DNA from: an uncultured Bacilli bacterium
GTDB lineage: Bacteria > Bacillota_I > Bacilli_A > RF39 > UBA660
Direction of reading: 5' to 3'
NCBI GenBank assembly: GCA_934102255.1
Contig: CAKOSN010000016.1
Span: forward strand, 1-37,263
DNA: 37,263 nucleotides
Shown here: positions 24,807-33,521 of the stretch, in pieces
Numbering within the stretch: position 1 is the first letter of the stretch
How the letters are laid out: every line of letters begins with the position of its first letter
Translations under genes and position numbers: made by a program
The notes under the pieces: model-generated
Databases searched by the model: none
What the model was told of the DNA's origin: nothing
What the model saw: the letters and a program-made list of their open reading frames with translations, nothing else

Positions 24807-24871
24807 TTTCTACACCTCCTCTTGGTCTTCAGGCTTACACTTAATGTGAAGCAAGGAGCAATCACTACTCG
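24807..24871 (-). promoter_or_regulatory. rpsF leader with nested hairpins
   Basis: About 65 bases between the predicted start and rpsF. On the minus strand CCTTG can pair with CAAGAGG (one bulged base), enclosing a hairpin CTT-C-ACAT-TAA-GTGT-AAG and a single-stranded CCTGAAGAC. Position and two-stem form suit an S6:S18 autoregulatory element, but I cannot match the known consensus by eye. Confidence 0.4.
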
Positions 24872-24877
24872 TTTTGT

Positions 24878-24906
24878 ATTATAACAAACCAACATATATA
24901 ATTCAA
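24878..24906 (-). promoter_or_regulatory. Promoter of rpsF-ssb-rpsR
   Basis: Minus strand TTGAAT (24901-24906), 17-base spacer, perfect TATAAT (24878-24883). Among the best sigma-A-type promoters in the window. Confidence 0.8.
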
Positions 24907-25061
24907 GAATTTTTTGCTTTATTTTTTGGCAATTTTTTCTCCATTACAACCTTACTTTTATTTTTTATCTTCTTTATTATTATCGTTTAAAATTTAGTTT
25001 AAACTAGTTTTGATAATTTACTAGGAAATATTTTTTATGAACCATTTAAACACAATTTTTC

Positions 25062-25088
25062 CAAAAGAAAAAGACTTCCGAAGAAGTC
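25062..25088 (-). terminator. Terminator of the transporter gene
   Basis: Minus strand GACTTC-TTCG-GAAGTC (25083-25088 with 25073-25078) with a UUCG-type tetraloop, followed by TTTTTCTTTT. It starts directly after the TAG stop of the transporter. Confidence 0.88.
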
Positions 25089-26642
25089 CTAAATCATAAA
25101 CATAAATATAATTAATAGAACAACTAAAAGTCCAATAGCAAGTTTCCAGACGTTCTTTAACCATTCTTTATAAGAAACATCATACATTGATAGACCAGTT
25201 ACTAAAAGTACACTAGTTGGCGCTACCAAAGCAACTAAACCATTGATAGTAGTCATAATTACAAGCATAGTTCCTGTATAATCAGCAAATCTTGCCGCAT
25301 AAACAGCTCCTAAAGTAAATCCTGAATAACCAAAATCTACATGGAAGAATGAAGCTGCAGCATTAGCAATAGTTGCGCTAAGTACATTAAAGTCAGTACC
25401 AACTATCTTATCAACTATTGTATTTGTAAATCCACCCCAGTATGAAATAACAAACATTGTATAAGCAAGAACAACAAATAAAGCAGGTTTTAAAGTTTTT
25501 TTCATACCTTCAACAGCAGCTTCTAATAACTCATCAAATTTGATTTTACTAAATATTTTAACAAAAATTAAAATAATCATAGCAATATAACAAATTGTAT
25601 AAATATCCCAAGAACCAAAAGCTTTGATATTTCCTAAGATATAACCAAATATAGCATGAGAATTACCACCTACTGTAATAGTAACCTTAGTAGTTAACCA
25701 AGTGTGGAATGTATCGAATATATCGATACCGAAAGCACTGTTCCAAGGAATATAGCCTAAAATACAAAAGGCAAATAATATAATAAACATAATTAAGTAT
25801 GGTCTTGATTTACCTCTTGTAGCATCTCCTGTTAAAGGAACTAAATCAACTACTTCATTATCTTTTACTTCACTTGTTCTAGCATTTTTCTTCTTTAATA
25901 AGAAAATAATTGCATTTAAACCAAGAAGTGCTAATACTAAAATGCCATAACGAATAAGTAAGTTAGTAGTAATTTTTACTCCCATTGTACTTTCTAAGTA
26001 ATCTAATCCCAATGTTGATGTAGTCTGACCAACTATACCCATTATCATTGCGCCAAATGTCATTAAAATGCTATTTAATTTTCCATAGCCTAAACGACTA
26101 GCAACACTTATTATAAATGGTATAAATAATAAGATTGGAAAACTTTGAGTAGCCATTGAAACAAAAAAGGCAATAATAAATGTAACTATAATTGGAAATA
26201 GTTTCTTTCTTCCCGAAGTTTTGCTCCAGAATTTTACGTTATTCTCAACTAATTTCTTATAACCATTGGTTCTAGATATAACACCATAAAATAAACCAAG
26301 TACAAGAATGAATACAACTTGTAATAAGTAATAATTTGATGCATAAAACATTGATAAGAATAATTCATTAATACCAGTTCTTGCAGGCTCTGTAGTAGTC
26401 AAAGTAGAACCACTAAATGTTCCAGCTGAAACAAACCAACTTACAACAACAGCAACAAGAATACTTATAGCTAAAGCTTTAAATAAGAAATGACTAACTT
26501 TTTTAGTTTTAGTTTCTTCTTTTAAAGGTTCTGGCTTTGAAACTTCTCTTGACGCTACTTCAGATACAACTTCTTCTTTTACAGGACGATTTACTTTTGT
26601 AGTCTTAGTAGAGCTTTTCTTTTTCTCTTTTTTCTTCTCCAT
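25089..26642 (-). CDS. Putative YfcC/DcuC-like membrane transporter
   Basis: 517 residues. A hydrophilic Lys/Glu-rich cytoplasmic tail (1-50, starting MEKKKEKKKSSTKTTK) precedes about 11-13 membrane segments. Signatures resemble the ion-transporter superfamily of C4-dicarboxylate/basic amino acid carriers: SAGTFSGSTLTTTEPARTG early, GQTTSTLGLDYLE in the middle, and LVALVAPTSVLLVTGLSMYDVSY near the end. Substrate is unknown. A strong GGAGGTAAAG stands ahead of the ATG at 26642. The charged tail is longer than I expect for the family. It lies downstream of the NrtR-like and DUF4932-like genes; a link with nicotinate uptake is possible but unsupported. Confidence 0.68.
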   Translation of the reverse strand: MEKKKEKKKSSTKTTKVNRPVKEEVVSEVASREVSKPEPLKEETKTKKVSHFLFKALAISILVAVVVSWFVSAGTFSGSTLTTTEPARTGINELFLSMFYASNYYLLQVVFILVLGLFYGVISRTNGYKKLVENNVKFWSKTSGRKKLFPIIVTFIIAFFVSMATQSFPILLFIPFIISVASRLGYGKLNSILMTFGAMIMGIVGQTTSTLGLDYLESTMGVKITTNLLIRYGILVLALLGLNAIIFLLKKKNARTSEVKDNEVVDLVPLTGDATRGKSRPYLIMFIILFAFCILGYIPWNSAFGIDIFDTFHTWLTTKVTITVGGNSHAIFGYILGNIKAFGSWDIYTICYIAMIILIFVKIFSKIKFDELLEAAVEGMKKTLKPALFVVLAYTMFVISYWGGFTNTIVDKIVGTDFNVLSATIANAAASFFHVDFGYSGFTLGAVYAARFADYTGTMLVIMTTINGLVALVAPTSVLLVTGLSMYDVSYKEWLKNVWKLAIGLLVVLLIIFMFMI

Positions 26643-26769
26643 TTTCTTTACCTCCAATTAAATTATAGCACAAATTCAATACTTGCCAAGTCTTTTTAAG
26701 TGAAATATTACTTCACAATCAGCCTAAAATCGGCATATTTTTTCTTAAGGTAAACAATTCTACTTTTTA

Positions 26770-27771
26770 TTATTTATTTTTGGTGATACTGCTATCTTTT
26801 TTTAAACAAAATGATTCTAAATAAGGTATCAATACATTTTTATATAATTCTTCAAAAGAACTATAATTAGGTAAGTTTTCTTTAATAATATCTGCTATCT
26901 CTTCGGTTCTAACAAAGCCAATTTTCTTAAACCATTCAAAATCCGGTTTCATCTCTTCTCTAGCTATCCATTTTTCACTCATAACTGCCGAAGCTGCTCG
27001 AACAAAATATTCATAAAGAATAGTTTTATCCATGTTGTTATAAGCTTTATGTAATCCATTTAATCTTGCCTCATTAAATAAATAATCATAATTAGAAACA
27101 GCATTATAATACTTATCAACAAGTGGATTAATAAAATGATGAGCAAATTCATGATTTACAGAAATAAAGTTGTATCTTCTATTCGTAAAAAAACTATTAT
27201 TTTCATATTTTATCCCTCTGGTACAATATAGCCGATTACCAACCGTACTAGAAAAACCACCATTCATAAAAATTGAGCCATTAATATTTAAATCAATATC
27301 TTCCTTACTACCAAAGAAATTCAAAATATAAGCCTTATCATAGCCTTCTGGTAAATCTCCCAAAGCCATTCTTTGTAATTCTAATTCCTCTTTATTATCA
27401 CTAATAACTTTATCCATATCAAAAGATAAATATACTCTTCTAACTAATTCTAAATACTCTCTTAAATCCTCTTTTTTAAAAGTTTTTCTAGCTTTAGCAA
27501 TATCATCATACCTAATAGAAAAGTCAGGATTAAATAAATAAGCTATAGAGTTATAATCAGCTTCATCTAAAATATCTAACATATACTTTTCTAATTCCGG
27601 AAATTTATCAAAATCAATCTTACTTACAACGTCATTGAAATACTTAGTATTTGGAAATTCCACCCAATCAAACTCGTCTTTATTTGCATAATTGTTTCTA
27701 ATTACATAACTACAAACTATAGCATGAATAAAATCGACTCTTCTATCTAATCCTAACTTAATATCACTCAT
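26770..27771 (-). CDS. DUF4932-like putative zinc metallopeptidase
   Basis: 333 residues, soluble, no signal peptide. A zincin motif is visible: VNHEFAHHFINPLVDKY, giving H207-E208-x-x-H211, with a likely third ligand E254 in LYEYFVRAAS. Upstream, NGSIFMNGGFSSTVGNRLY (about 164-182) and downstream an all-helical C-terminus. The pattern matches my recollection of DUF4932, an uncharacterised family of presumed peptidases. The ATG at 27771 is preferred because AAAAGAGAT precedes it; an upstream ATG at 27789 lacks a site. It ends 127 bases before the transporter start and begins 66 bases after the NrtR-like stop, so it probably shares an mRNA with nrtR. Cytoplasmic location implies processing or a non-proteolytic role. 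Confidence 0.7.
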   Translation of the reverse strand: MSDIKLGLDRRVDFIHAIVCSYVIRNNYANKDEFDWVEFPNTKYFNDVVSKIDFDKFPELEKYMLDILDEADYNSIAYLFNPDFSIRYDDIAKARKTFKKEDLREYLELVRRVYLSFDMDKVISDNKEELELQRMALGDLPEGYDKAYILNFFGSKEDIDLNINGSIFMNGGFSSTVGNRLYCTRGIKYENNSFFTNRRYNFISVNHEFAHHFINPLVDKYYNAVSNYDYLFNEARLNGLHKAYNNMDKTILYEYFVRAASAVMSEKWIAREEMKPDFEWFKKIGFVRTEEIADIIKENLPNYSSFEELYKNVLIPYLESFCLKKDSSITKNK

Positions 27772-27837
27772 TTTTACATCTCTTTTCATTCTAAAATTTT
27801 AGCTTTTAATTAACTTACTTATCCTTAGTACTACTTA

Positions 27838-28665
27838 TTACTTTTCATCACTACTTTTATATTTAAACAACACCGACGGACGATGTCCCTCACCTTTTTT
27901 AACCTTATCCGTCTTTACAACTTTATTAGCAATGATTCTTCTAAAAGCTGGGTCTAGCAATTCTTTATTTAAAATTACTTCATAAACTTGTTGTAAATCT
28001 CCTAAAGTAAAATATTCAGGCATTAAATTAAAAGCTATATCAGTATAACTAATTTTATTTTTAAGTCTTTCAATACCAGTATAAATAATTAAAGCATGGT
28101 CAAAAGCAACATCGTTATTTTCTTCAATAATATAAGAGTAACTATCAGAAGTTTTTTCTCTTAATACTTTCTTTAACTTAAACTTTAATTGTTCATTACC
28201 ATTATCTAGCAATACTAAAACACTATCATTGTCGTCAAAATATTTAATATTGAACCATGAAGCGTTAGGAGCTAAATTATTATTAAGTAAATTTTTATCT
28301 ACTAAAGCCATATATGCTGTTGATAAAACACGCATTCTTGGGTCTCTTTTTACACTACCAAAAGTATATAACTGTTCTAAGTAAATATTTTCTAAATTAG
28401 TTTCTTTCTTCAAAATTCTCTTAGGACTATCCTCTAAATCCTCATCAATACCAACAAATCCTCCTGGTAAGCACCACTTATCCTTAAAAGGGTAATTATC
28501 TCTTTTAACTAGTAAAACACTCATATGTTTCTTAGTTGTCTTACGATAGTTTTCATTCTCTTCATTACTAATACTAAGTACAAGAATATCCGTTGTTACT
28601 GACAATAAATCAAAATCATTCTTATTATAGTTTTTTAAAAATTCTTCTTCACTTTTATACATCAT
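27838..28665 (-). CDS. nrtR: NrtR-type Nudix-domain transcriptional regulator
   Basis: 275 residues. N-terminal Nudix fold (about 20-165) with KWCLPGGFVGIDEDLEDSPK. The C-terminal winged helix (about 185-265) has ERLKNKISYTDIAFNLMP and EYFTLGDLQQVYEVILNK, the characteristic NrtR signature. NrtR proteins sense ADP-ribose/NAD-derived ligands and repress NAD genes. The Nudix box is degenerate: G69, E75, R83 and E88 are kept, but REUxEE reads R83-I-L-K-K87-E88, so the catalytic Glu positions 84 and 87 are lost. This fits a ligand sensor without hydrolase activity. AAAGGA precedes the ATG. It sits beside the NAD salvage cluster, which is its likely target. Confidence 0.88.
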   Translation of the reverse strand: MMYKSEEEFLKNYNKNDFDLLSVTTDILVLSISNEENENYRKTTKKHMSVLLVKRDNYPFKDKWCLPGGFVGIDEDLEDSPKRILKKETNLENIYLEQLYTFGSVKRDPRMRVLSTAYMALVDKNLLNNNLAPNASWFNIKYFDDNDSVLVLLDNGNEQLKFKLKKVLREKTSDSYSYIIEENNDVAFDHALIIYTGIERLKNKISYTDIAFNLMPEYFTLGDLQQVYEVILNKELLDPAFRRIIANKVVKTDKVKKGEGHRPSVLFKYKSSDEK

Positions 28666-28831
28666 GTTCTAAAATCCTTTCTTCTTAACAATTTTATTAT
28701 ATCAAACATTATTTTTTTCTTCACTAATTTTCCTAAATCTATCAACAATTTTCAATAAATTTTTGCACATTCCATTATTATTTTTTATTTAATTATTTTA
28801 ACCCTTTTCAAAACTACCCTATATAAATAAT

Positions 28832-28863
28832 GAAAATAACTATTAAGACTTATTATGTTTTAT
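28832..28863 (+). repeat. 32-nt interspersed repeat, copy 2
   Basis: Plus strand GAAAATAACTATTAAG followed by ACTTATTATGTTTTAT. 31 of 32 bases match the minus strand at 6520-6551. Both flanks are AT-rich, and similarity fades outside the core. Orientation relative to the neighbouring minus-strand genes is opposite to copy 1. Confidence 0.6.
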
Positions 28864-28911
28864 AGATATATAAAATACACTAAACAATTTAATTTAGCAA
28901 TACTTTCTTGG

Positions 28912-28972
28912 CAAAAGAAAAAGAAAAGTTATTTATCTAGTATTTTTAAATAAATCTTACTTTTCTTTTTTT
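28912..28972 (-). terminator. Terminator of nadD (end of NAD operon)
   Basis: A 12-bp perfect inverted repeat, AAAAAGAAAAGT (28918-28929) and ACTTTTCTTTTT (28959-28970), begins two bases past the nadD stop. The inner arms ATTTAT/AAATAAAT extend it. Minus-strand readout ends in TTTTTCTTTTGCC. The symmetry would also work in the other direction. Confidence 0.7.
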
Positions 28973-28973
28973 G

Positions 28974-29561
28974 TCATATACTTTTATATAAGCCGTTTTC
29001 TTTTATATATAAAGCAACATCAGGATTTAATAAACCAGTAGTAGGCTCATTATTTGCAATTTTTTCCCTAATAGTAGTTGATGAAATTGGACTTTCTATT
29101 AAATCACATTTTATAATTTTCTTATATAGCCCTTGATATTTATTTAGCATAGATTCAAAATTATCATGATTACGATTAATAGCAATTATAGTATACTTCT
29201 TTAGTAATTCTAACCCACGATACCACTTATCCATATAACTTAGATTATCAGTACCACAGATAAAACATATTTTATCATCTGGATAAATTTTACTATAATA
29301 ACTTAAAGTATCAAAGGAATGGACTACTTCATCTTTAAATTCGTAATCACTAACAATAACATTTTTATAATTTTTACTTATAATTTGTAACATTTCATAT
29401 CTATATTTATTATCAATTAAATTATTTTTGTATTCATACATTTTACCCGTCGGTACAATTATTAATTTGTCAACATAATTATTCTTTAATAAATATTCAA
29501 TCATTTCTTGATGTCTTAAATGGGGTGGATTAAAACTACCGCCAAAAATACCTATACGCAT
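28974..29561 (-). CDS. nadD: Nicotinate-nucleotide adenylyltransferase
   Basis: 195 residues. Joins nicotinate mononucleotide and ATP to give nicotinate adenine dinucleotide. Nucleotidyltransferase motifs GGSFNPPH (7-14) and SSTTIREKI (160-168); ICGTDNLSYMDKWY is typical of NadD. Its AGAGGTT ribosome site lies inside the end of the interrupted ORF upstream, and the ATG follows that stop by three bases. In most Firmicutes nadD is followed by yqeK-rsfS; here it is the last gene before a terminator and pairs with nadE instead. Confidence 0.95.
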   Translation of the reverse strand: MRIGIFGGSFNPPHLRHQEMIEYLLKNNYVDKLIIVPTGKMYEYKNNLIDNKYRYEMLQIISKNYKNVIVSDYEFKDEVVHSFDTLSYYSKIYPDDKICFICGTDNLSYMDKWYRGLELLKKYTIIAINRNHDNFESMLNKYQGLYKKIIKCDLIESPISSTTIREKIANNEPTTGLLNPDVALYIKENGLYKSI

Positions 29562-29564
29562 ATT

Positions 29565-29894
29565 TTATAAACCTCTAATTCTTTTTTTACCTTTCTGTCT
29601 ATATATAACTTTAAGATTATCACTAAGCCATGCTAAGCTATCTACTTCGTATTCACTAGCAATCAGTTCTTTTAAAATTCGTGCGATATCCAAATATCTT
29701 AGTTCCTCACAAGCCGTCTTCTGTAAGCCAAACATATTAACATTTTGTGTAACTAAGACTTTCTTAAAAATCTAGGAATTTGCTTCGTTCCAATAATTAG
29801 CGCTGCATTTAAAACCCTCTATTTTAATTTGAACATTCAAACCACTTTTTTTCGCATAATATCCTTTAATGATATCTTCTAATTCTTTATTACT
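29565..29894 (-). pseudogene. TAG-interrupted small ORF between nadE and nadD
   Basis: One reading frame fills the gap: NKELEDIIKGYYAKKSGL... (39 codons from 29891) reaches a TAG at 29772-29774. In the same frame it continues IFKKVLVTQNVNMFGLQKTA, then ELRYLDIARILKELIASEYE, to a TAA at 29565-29567 (68 codons). Both halves have balanced, protein-like composition, and the second half ends three bases before nadD. No ATG opens the first half. A GTG at 29918 inside nadE is possible, or the start has been lost. TAG ends other genes here, so the code is not changed. Reads as a recently broken gene of about 105 residues; the second half could still start at ATG 29735. Family not recognised. Confidence 0.7.
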
Positions 29895-31824
29895 TAAAAT
29901 AATCTCCCTTATAATCACTTTCCAATAATGTATTAATATCTAAATCACTAGGCAATCTCAAATCGCCCCTTGGTGATAAACTTATTGTGCCAACTTTTGG
30001 ACCGTCAGGCATGCAACTTCTCTTAAATTGTTGTGTCGTAAATCTTCTTAAGAAGAAATCCAACCATTTTTCTATTTCTTCTTTACTGTACATATCTTTA
30101 AACGTTTTACAAGCTATATAATATATTTTTTTAGAACTTGCGCCATATCTTAAGAAATGATATAAGAAGAAATCATGTAAAATATAAGGTCCAACTTTTT
30201 CTTCTGTTTTTTGTAATATCTTACCATCTTTAGAAGGAGGTAATAATTCTGGACTAATTGGCGTATCTAAAATATCTTCTAATGCCTTTCTTACTTTTTT
30301 ATTCTCTTCTTTACTAGCATAATACTTAACTAAATAGCGCACTAAAGTCTTTGGAATAGAAATATTTACAGCATACATTGACATATGGTCGCCATTATAA
30401 GTACACCAACCTAAAGCTGCCTCTGACATATCACCAGTACCAATAACCAAGCCATTTTCCTTATTAGCAATATCCATAAGGATTTGCGTACGACTACGCG
30501 CCTGGGCATTTTCATAAGTAACACTTCTATCCTCACTACTTAACCCAATATCTTTAAAATGAACTTCACAAACATCTTTAATTGGAATCTCTTTAAAAGT
30601 ACAACCATAACCTTTAGCTAAATTAACCGCATTATTTAAAGTTCTATCTGTAGTACCAAAACCTGGCATTGTAATAGCAATTAAATTTGCACTATCGATA
30701 TTTAATATTTTAAAACTTTCCATTATTATTAAGAAAGCTAAAGTACTATCTAAACCACCGCTAAGTCCCAAAACACAAGTTTTACTATTAGTACATCTTA
30801 TACGTCTAGCTAAAGCAAAAGCTTGAATATTTATAATTTCACTACATCTTTTTACAATCTCACTATCACTTGGCACAAAAGGGTAAGGATTATATGTTCT
30901 AAGTAAGTCATTAGCATCATTATTTAGACTAAGTTTAATAATTCTAAAATATTCCTTAATACTGCCATAATTAGTATTACGAAGACGCATATTATCTATT
31001 CTTTTAATATCAATATCACTAATAACATAATTAGTATTAAAATTAAATCTTTCGTTCTCTTTCAAACAAGTACCATTTTCATAAATTCCACAGTAACCAG
31101 AAAACACTAAATCGCTAGTTGACTCGCCAACTCCGCTAGAAGCATACACATACCCACAAAGATTCTTAGCAGCTAAACTACTAATTAAATTTCTACGATA
31201 TTCATATTTACCAATTACTTCATTAGAGGCTGATAAGTTAAAAATGACTTTTGCACCACCCAAACATAATTTATTAGAAGGTGTATCAACTACCCACATA
31301 TCTTCACAAATTTCTAAGCCAAAAGTAAATTCTTGATACTTTTCATCTTGAAAAATTAAATCAGTTCCTACTGGAATTTCTTCATTATCAATAACCACAC
31401 TAGTACTATTAAGGTCCTTAGCTTCTTTAAAATATCTTTTTTCATAAAATTCACTATAATTAGGTATAAAACTCTTTGGAACAATACCTTTAATTTGACC
31501 ATTTTCTATAACAGCCCCAACATTGAATAATTGATTATCTATTCTAATAGGTAAACCTACTAAAGAAGTAATTTTTAATTTTTTAGTAGCCTTCTTAATT
31601 TTAATTAACCCTTCTATAGCTTTATCTAATAAATGGTCATTTAAAAATAAATCTCCACAGCTATAACCAGTAATACTCATTTCTGGAAATACGGCAACAC
31701 TTACTTTTTTAGTTTCCAATTCTTTTAAAGTTTTAATTATTTCCTCAGTATTAAAATCAACATTACCTAATTTTAATTCTGGACTAACAGCAGCTACACG
31801 TAAATAGCCATATTCATTTATCAT
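29890..31824 (-). CDS. nadE: Glutamine-dependent NAD synthetase
   Basis: 644 residues, the two-domain long form. The N-terminal nitrilase-type glutaminase (about 1-290) has the E48-K117-C173 triad (FPEMSITGY, VPKSFIPNY, LEICEDMW). The C-terminal synthetase (about 320-644) has the PP-loop LGLSGGLDST (352-361) and GTGDMSEAALGWCTYNGDHM. Amidates nicotinate adenine dinucleotide to NAD using glutamine. AGAGGTG precedes the ATG. Last step of the pathway whose other steps are encoded around it. Confidence 0.97.
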   Translation of the reverse strand: MINEYGYLRVAAVSPELKLGNVDFNTEEIIKTLKELETKKVSVAVFPEMSITGYSCGDLFLNDHLLDKAIEGLIKIKKATKKLKITSLVGLPIRIDNQLFNVGAVIENGQIKGIVPKSFIPNYSEFYEKRYFKEAKDLNSTSVVIDNEEIPVGTDLIFQDEKYQEFTFGLEICEDMWVVDTPSNKLCLGGAKVIFNLSASNEVIGKYEYRRNLISSLAAKNLCGYVYASSGVGESTSDLVFSGYCGIYENGTCLKENERFNFNTNYVISDIDIKRIDNMRLRNTNYGSIKEYFRIIKLSLNNDANDLLRTYNPYPFVPSDSEIVKRCSEIINIQAFALARRIRCTNSKTCVLGLSGGLDSTLAFLIIMESFKILNIDSANLIAITMPGFGTTDRTLNNAVNLAKGYGCTFKEIPIKDVCEVHFKDIGLSSEDRSVTYENAQARSRTQILMDIANKENGLVIGTGDMSEAALGWCTYNGDHMSMYAVNISIPKTLVRYLVKYYASKEENKKVRKALEDILDTPISPELLPPSKDGKILQKTEEKVGPYILHDFFLYHFLRYGASSKKIYYIACKTFKDMYSKEEIEKWLDFFLRRFTTQQFKRSCMPDGPKVGTISLSPRGDLRLPSDLDINTLLESDYKGDYFK

Positions 31825-31921
31825 AAAAGCACCTCTTTTTCTTTATACAAATTTTAATTTTTTTATATTTATTTTGAAGTCTATCCATACGTTCTTCTAG
31901 ATTATTTAAATTTCTAAGTTA

Positions 31922-32530
31922 TTATTTATCACTACTATCTTTAATATCTTCGCCATTTAATAAAATTTTACAAACTTCTTGCCAACCAGTTTGATAATCA
32001 TAACCAGCTCTAATTATGCCACGACTAGCTAAATCAATATTGCTAATCTTTTTATTATGATAAGAAAGAAATAAAATTTTTAGACCAATGTGTGAATTAA
32101 GATTACTTACTAAATCATCGATTTGAATATCCCCAGTACATATTTCCTTAGCGCCAGTAAATATATAGTTTCTTGCTGGAATTACATCTTCAGGAATTAA
32201 ACTGTGTAACATTTCAAATTTGCCTTTATAAATACGGCCAGAGTTAGCCATATCAAAAGGATTACGACAATCACAAATATCATAATACTCACTTAACCTC
32301 TTAATACTTTCTAAAGTTCCTGGTAAAAGTTGGGGATTTTCATACTGATTTCTCTTACTAATAAATTCATAAAATTCTTTTTTTCTTTCTTTAGGAATAG
32401 CTATATCACTAATATAGTATTCGGAAAAATCATCAACAGTATAATTAGTGTGTAAAAACTCATTAATTAATTCTACATATCCAGAGAAGCAAAATACTTC
32501 GTCTATATCTAACAAAATTTTCTTTTTCAT
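31922..32530 (-). CDS. HAD-superfamily 5'-nucleotidase-like protein (NT5C type)
   Basis: 202 residues. HAD motif I DIDEVF (nucleophile D8, acid D10), LLPGTLESIKRLSEYYDI as the cap/helix region, and late acidic motif IQIDDLVSN. Matches the small 5'(3')-deoxyribonucleotidase group, which dephosphorylates nucleoside monophosphates. It stands between the ADP-ribose pyrophosphatase and nadE, so a mononucleotide substrate such as NMN, NaMN or AMP is plausible (inference). AAGAGA precedes the ATG. Confidence 0.75.
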   Translation of the reverse strand: MKKKILLDIDEVFCFSGYVELINEFLHTNYTVDDFSEYYISDIAIPKERKKEFYEFISKRNQYENPQLLPGTLESIKRLSEYYDICDCRNPFDMANSGRIYKGKFEMLHSLIPEDVIPARNYIFTGAKEICTGDIQIDDLVSNLNSHIGLKILFLSYHNKKISNIDLASRGIIRAGYDYQTGWQEVCKILLNGEDIKDSSDK

Positions 32531-32897
32531 ACATTTCTCTTTTCAATATTTATTTTTTTATTAACTATTTTTCAAACTATCCACCTTACATACATAATTT
32601 AAGATTAAAATTATTATAAATTATAAAATATCAGAAAAAATACTTATTAATTATGTTTACTATAACTAAAGTTATAGATTCGCTTAGATATATATTTTAT
32701 TATGCATTTTCCAGTTTATAAACGTCTTATATAAATTTTTATTAATTACGCTTTTTATTATTTAAGTTTTTTATCCTTTATACTTTTTATTTTTATAACA
32801 CTACACTTTACCATTTTTTAGTTTAATATCTTCTTTAAGCATAATTTCAATTTTTACTAAAATTATTCTAACAATTTACTAATACCATTCCACCAAT
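32531..32897. other. Long intergenic gap inside the NAD cluster
   Basis: 367 AT-rich bases between the Nudix hydrolase and the HAD gene. It contains an 18-base perfect palindrome, CTATAACT-AA-AGTTATAG (32660-32667 with 32670-32677), that could be an operator or small hairpin. A 13-codon minus-strand ORF fragment opens at an ATG near 32840. No promoter is convincing. The gap probably splits the cluster into two transcripts. Confidence 0.45.
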
Positions 32898-33458
32898 TTA
32901 TTTTAAGCTTAAGTTTCTTTTTAAAGTAAAATAAGCAATCTTTGAATTAGCATCTTTAAAAATATCTTCTAAAAACATCACATCTAATTTTTCTACTGGT
33001 ACAATCAAAGGTTTTAAAACTTCATCATCATCTAATTTTTGTTCACAATTTTTATAACAATTTCTAGCTAAGAAAGTATAAATTTTAGCTTTACTGCACC
33101 CTTGGTCTTGGTAGTGCCACTCTACTAAAGAAATATCATCACTAGTATAACCAGTTTCTTCTTCTAATTCTCTTTTTGCCGTTTTAACTGGCTCTTCATT
33201 ATTTTCAATCATTCCAGCAGGAAACTCTGTTACTAAAGTACCAATATTAGGGCGCAATTCTCTTACTAAAATGACACTTTTATCTGCAAGACCAATTATT
33301 ACAACAGCATTGCCATTACCACCTTTTTTTAAAATTTGTTCACTAAGATAAGTCTTACCATTATTTAAAGTTATTTTATAAACTTTTTTAGTTAAATAAC
33401 CAGTTCCATAAGTACCAATTAACTCTTTATTAGTAATTTCTATTTCATTAATATCCAT
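32898..33458 (-). CDS. Nudix hydrolase, ADP-ribose pyrophosphatase type
   Basis: 186 residues. Complete Nudix box from G82 to Y104 (AGMIENNEEP then RELEEETGY: G82, E88, R96, E97, E100, E101, G103). The preceding RELRPNIGTLVTEFPAG is typical of ADP-ribose pyrophosphatases (NudF-like). Cleaves ADP-ribose to AMP and ribose-5-phosphate, which would recycle NAD breakdown product and also lower the signal read by an NrtR sensor. The ATG at 33458 is favoured over a GTG at 33473. Lies 63 bases after pncB. Confidence 0.9.
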   Translation of the reverse strand: MDINEIEITNKELIGTYGTGYLTKKVYKITLNNGKTYLSEQILKKGGNGNAVVIIGLADKSVILVRELRPNIGTLVTEFPAGMIENNEEPVKTAKRELEEETGYTSDDISLVEWHYQDQGCSKAKIYTFLARNCYKNCEQKLDDDEVLKPLIVPVEKLDVMFLEDIFKDANSKIAYFTLKRNLSLK

Positions 33459-33521
33459 AAATTTTATTCTCACTTTCTTATAAATTAATATTTAACCCCT
33501 TTTTATCCTTACTATTTGCTT

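Larger units (their letters stand above)
28666..28973. other. Intergenic region between nadD and nrtR
   Basis: 308 bases. It holds the nadD terminator (28912-28972), copy 2 of the 32-nt repeat (28832-28863), and a TATAAT on the minus strand near 28696-28701 that could serve nrtR, with no clear -35. Confidence 0.45.
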
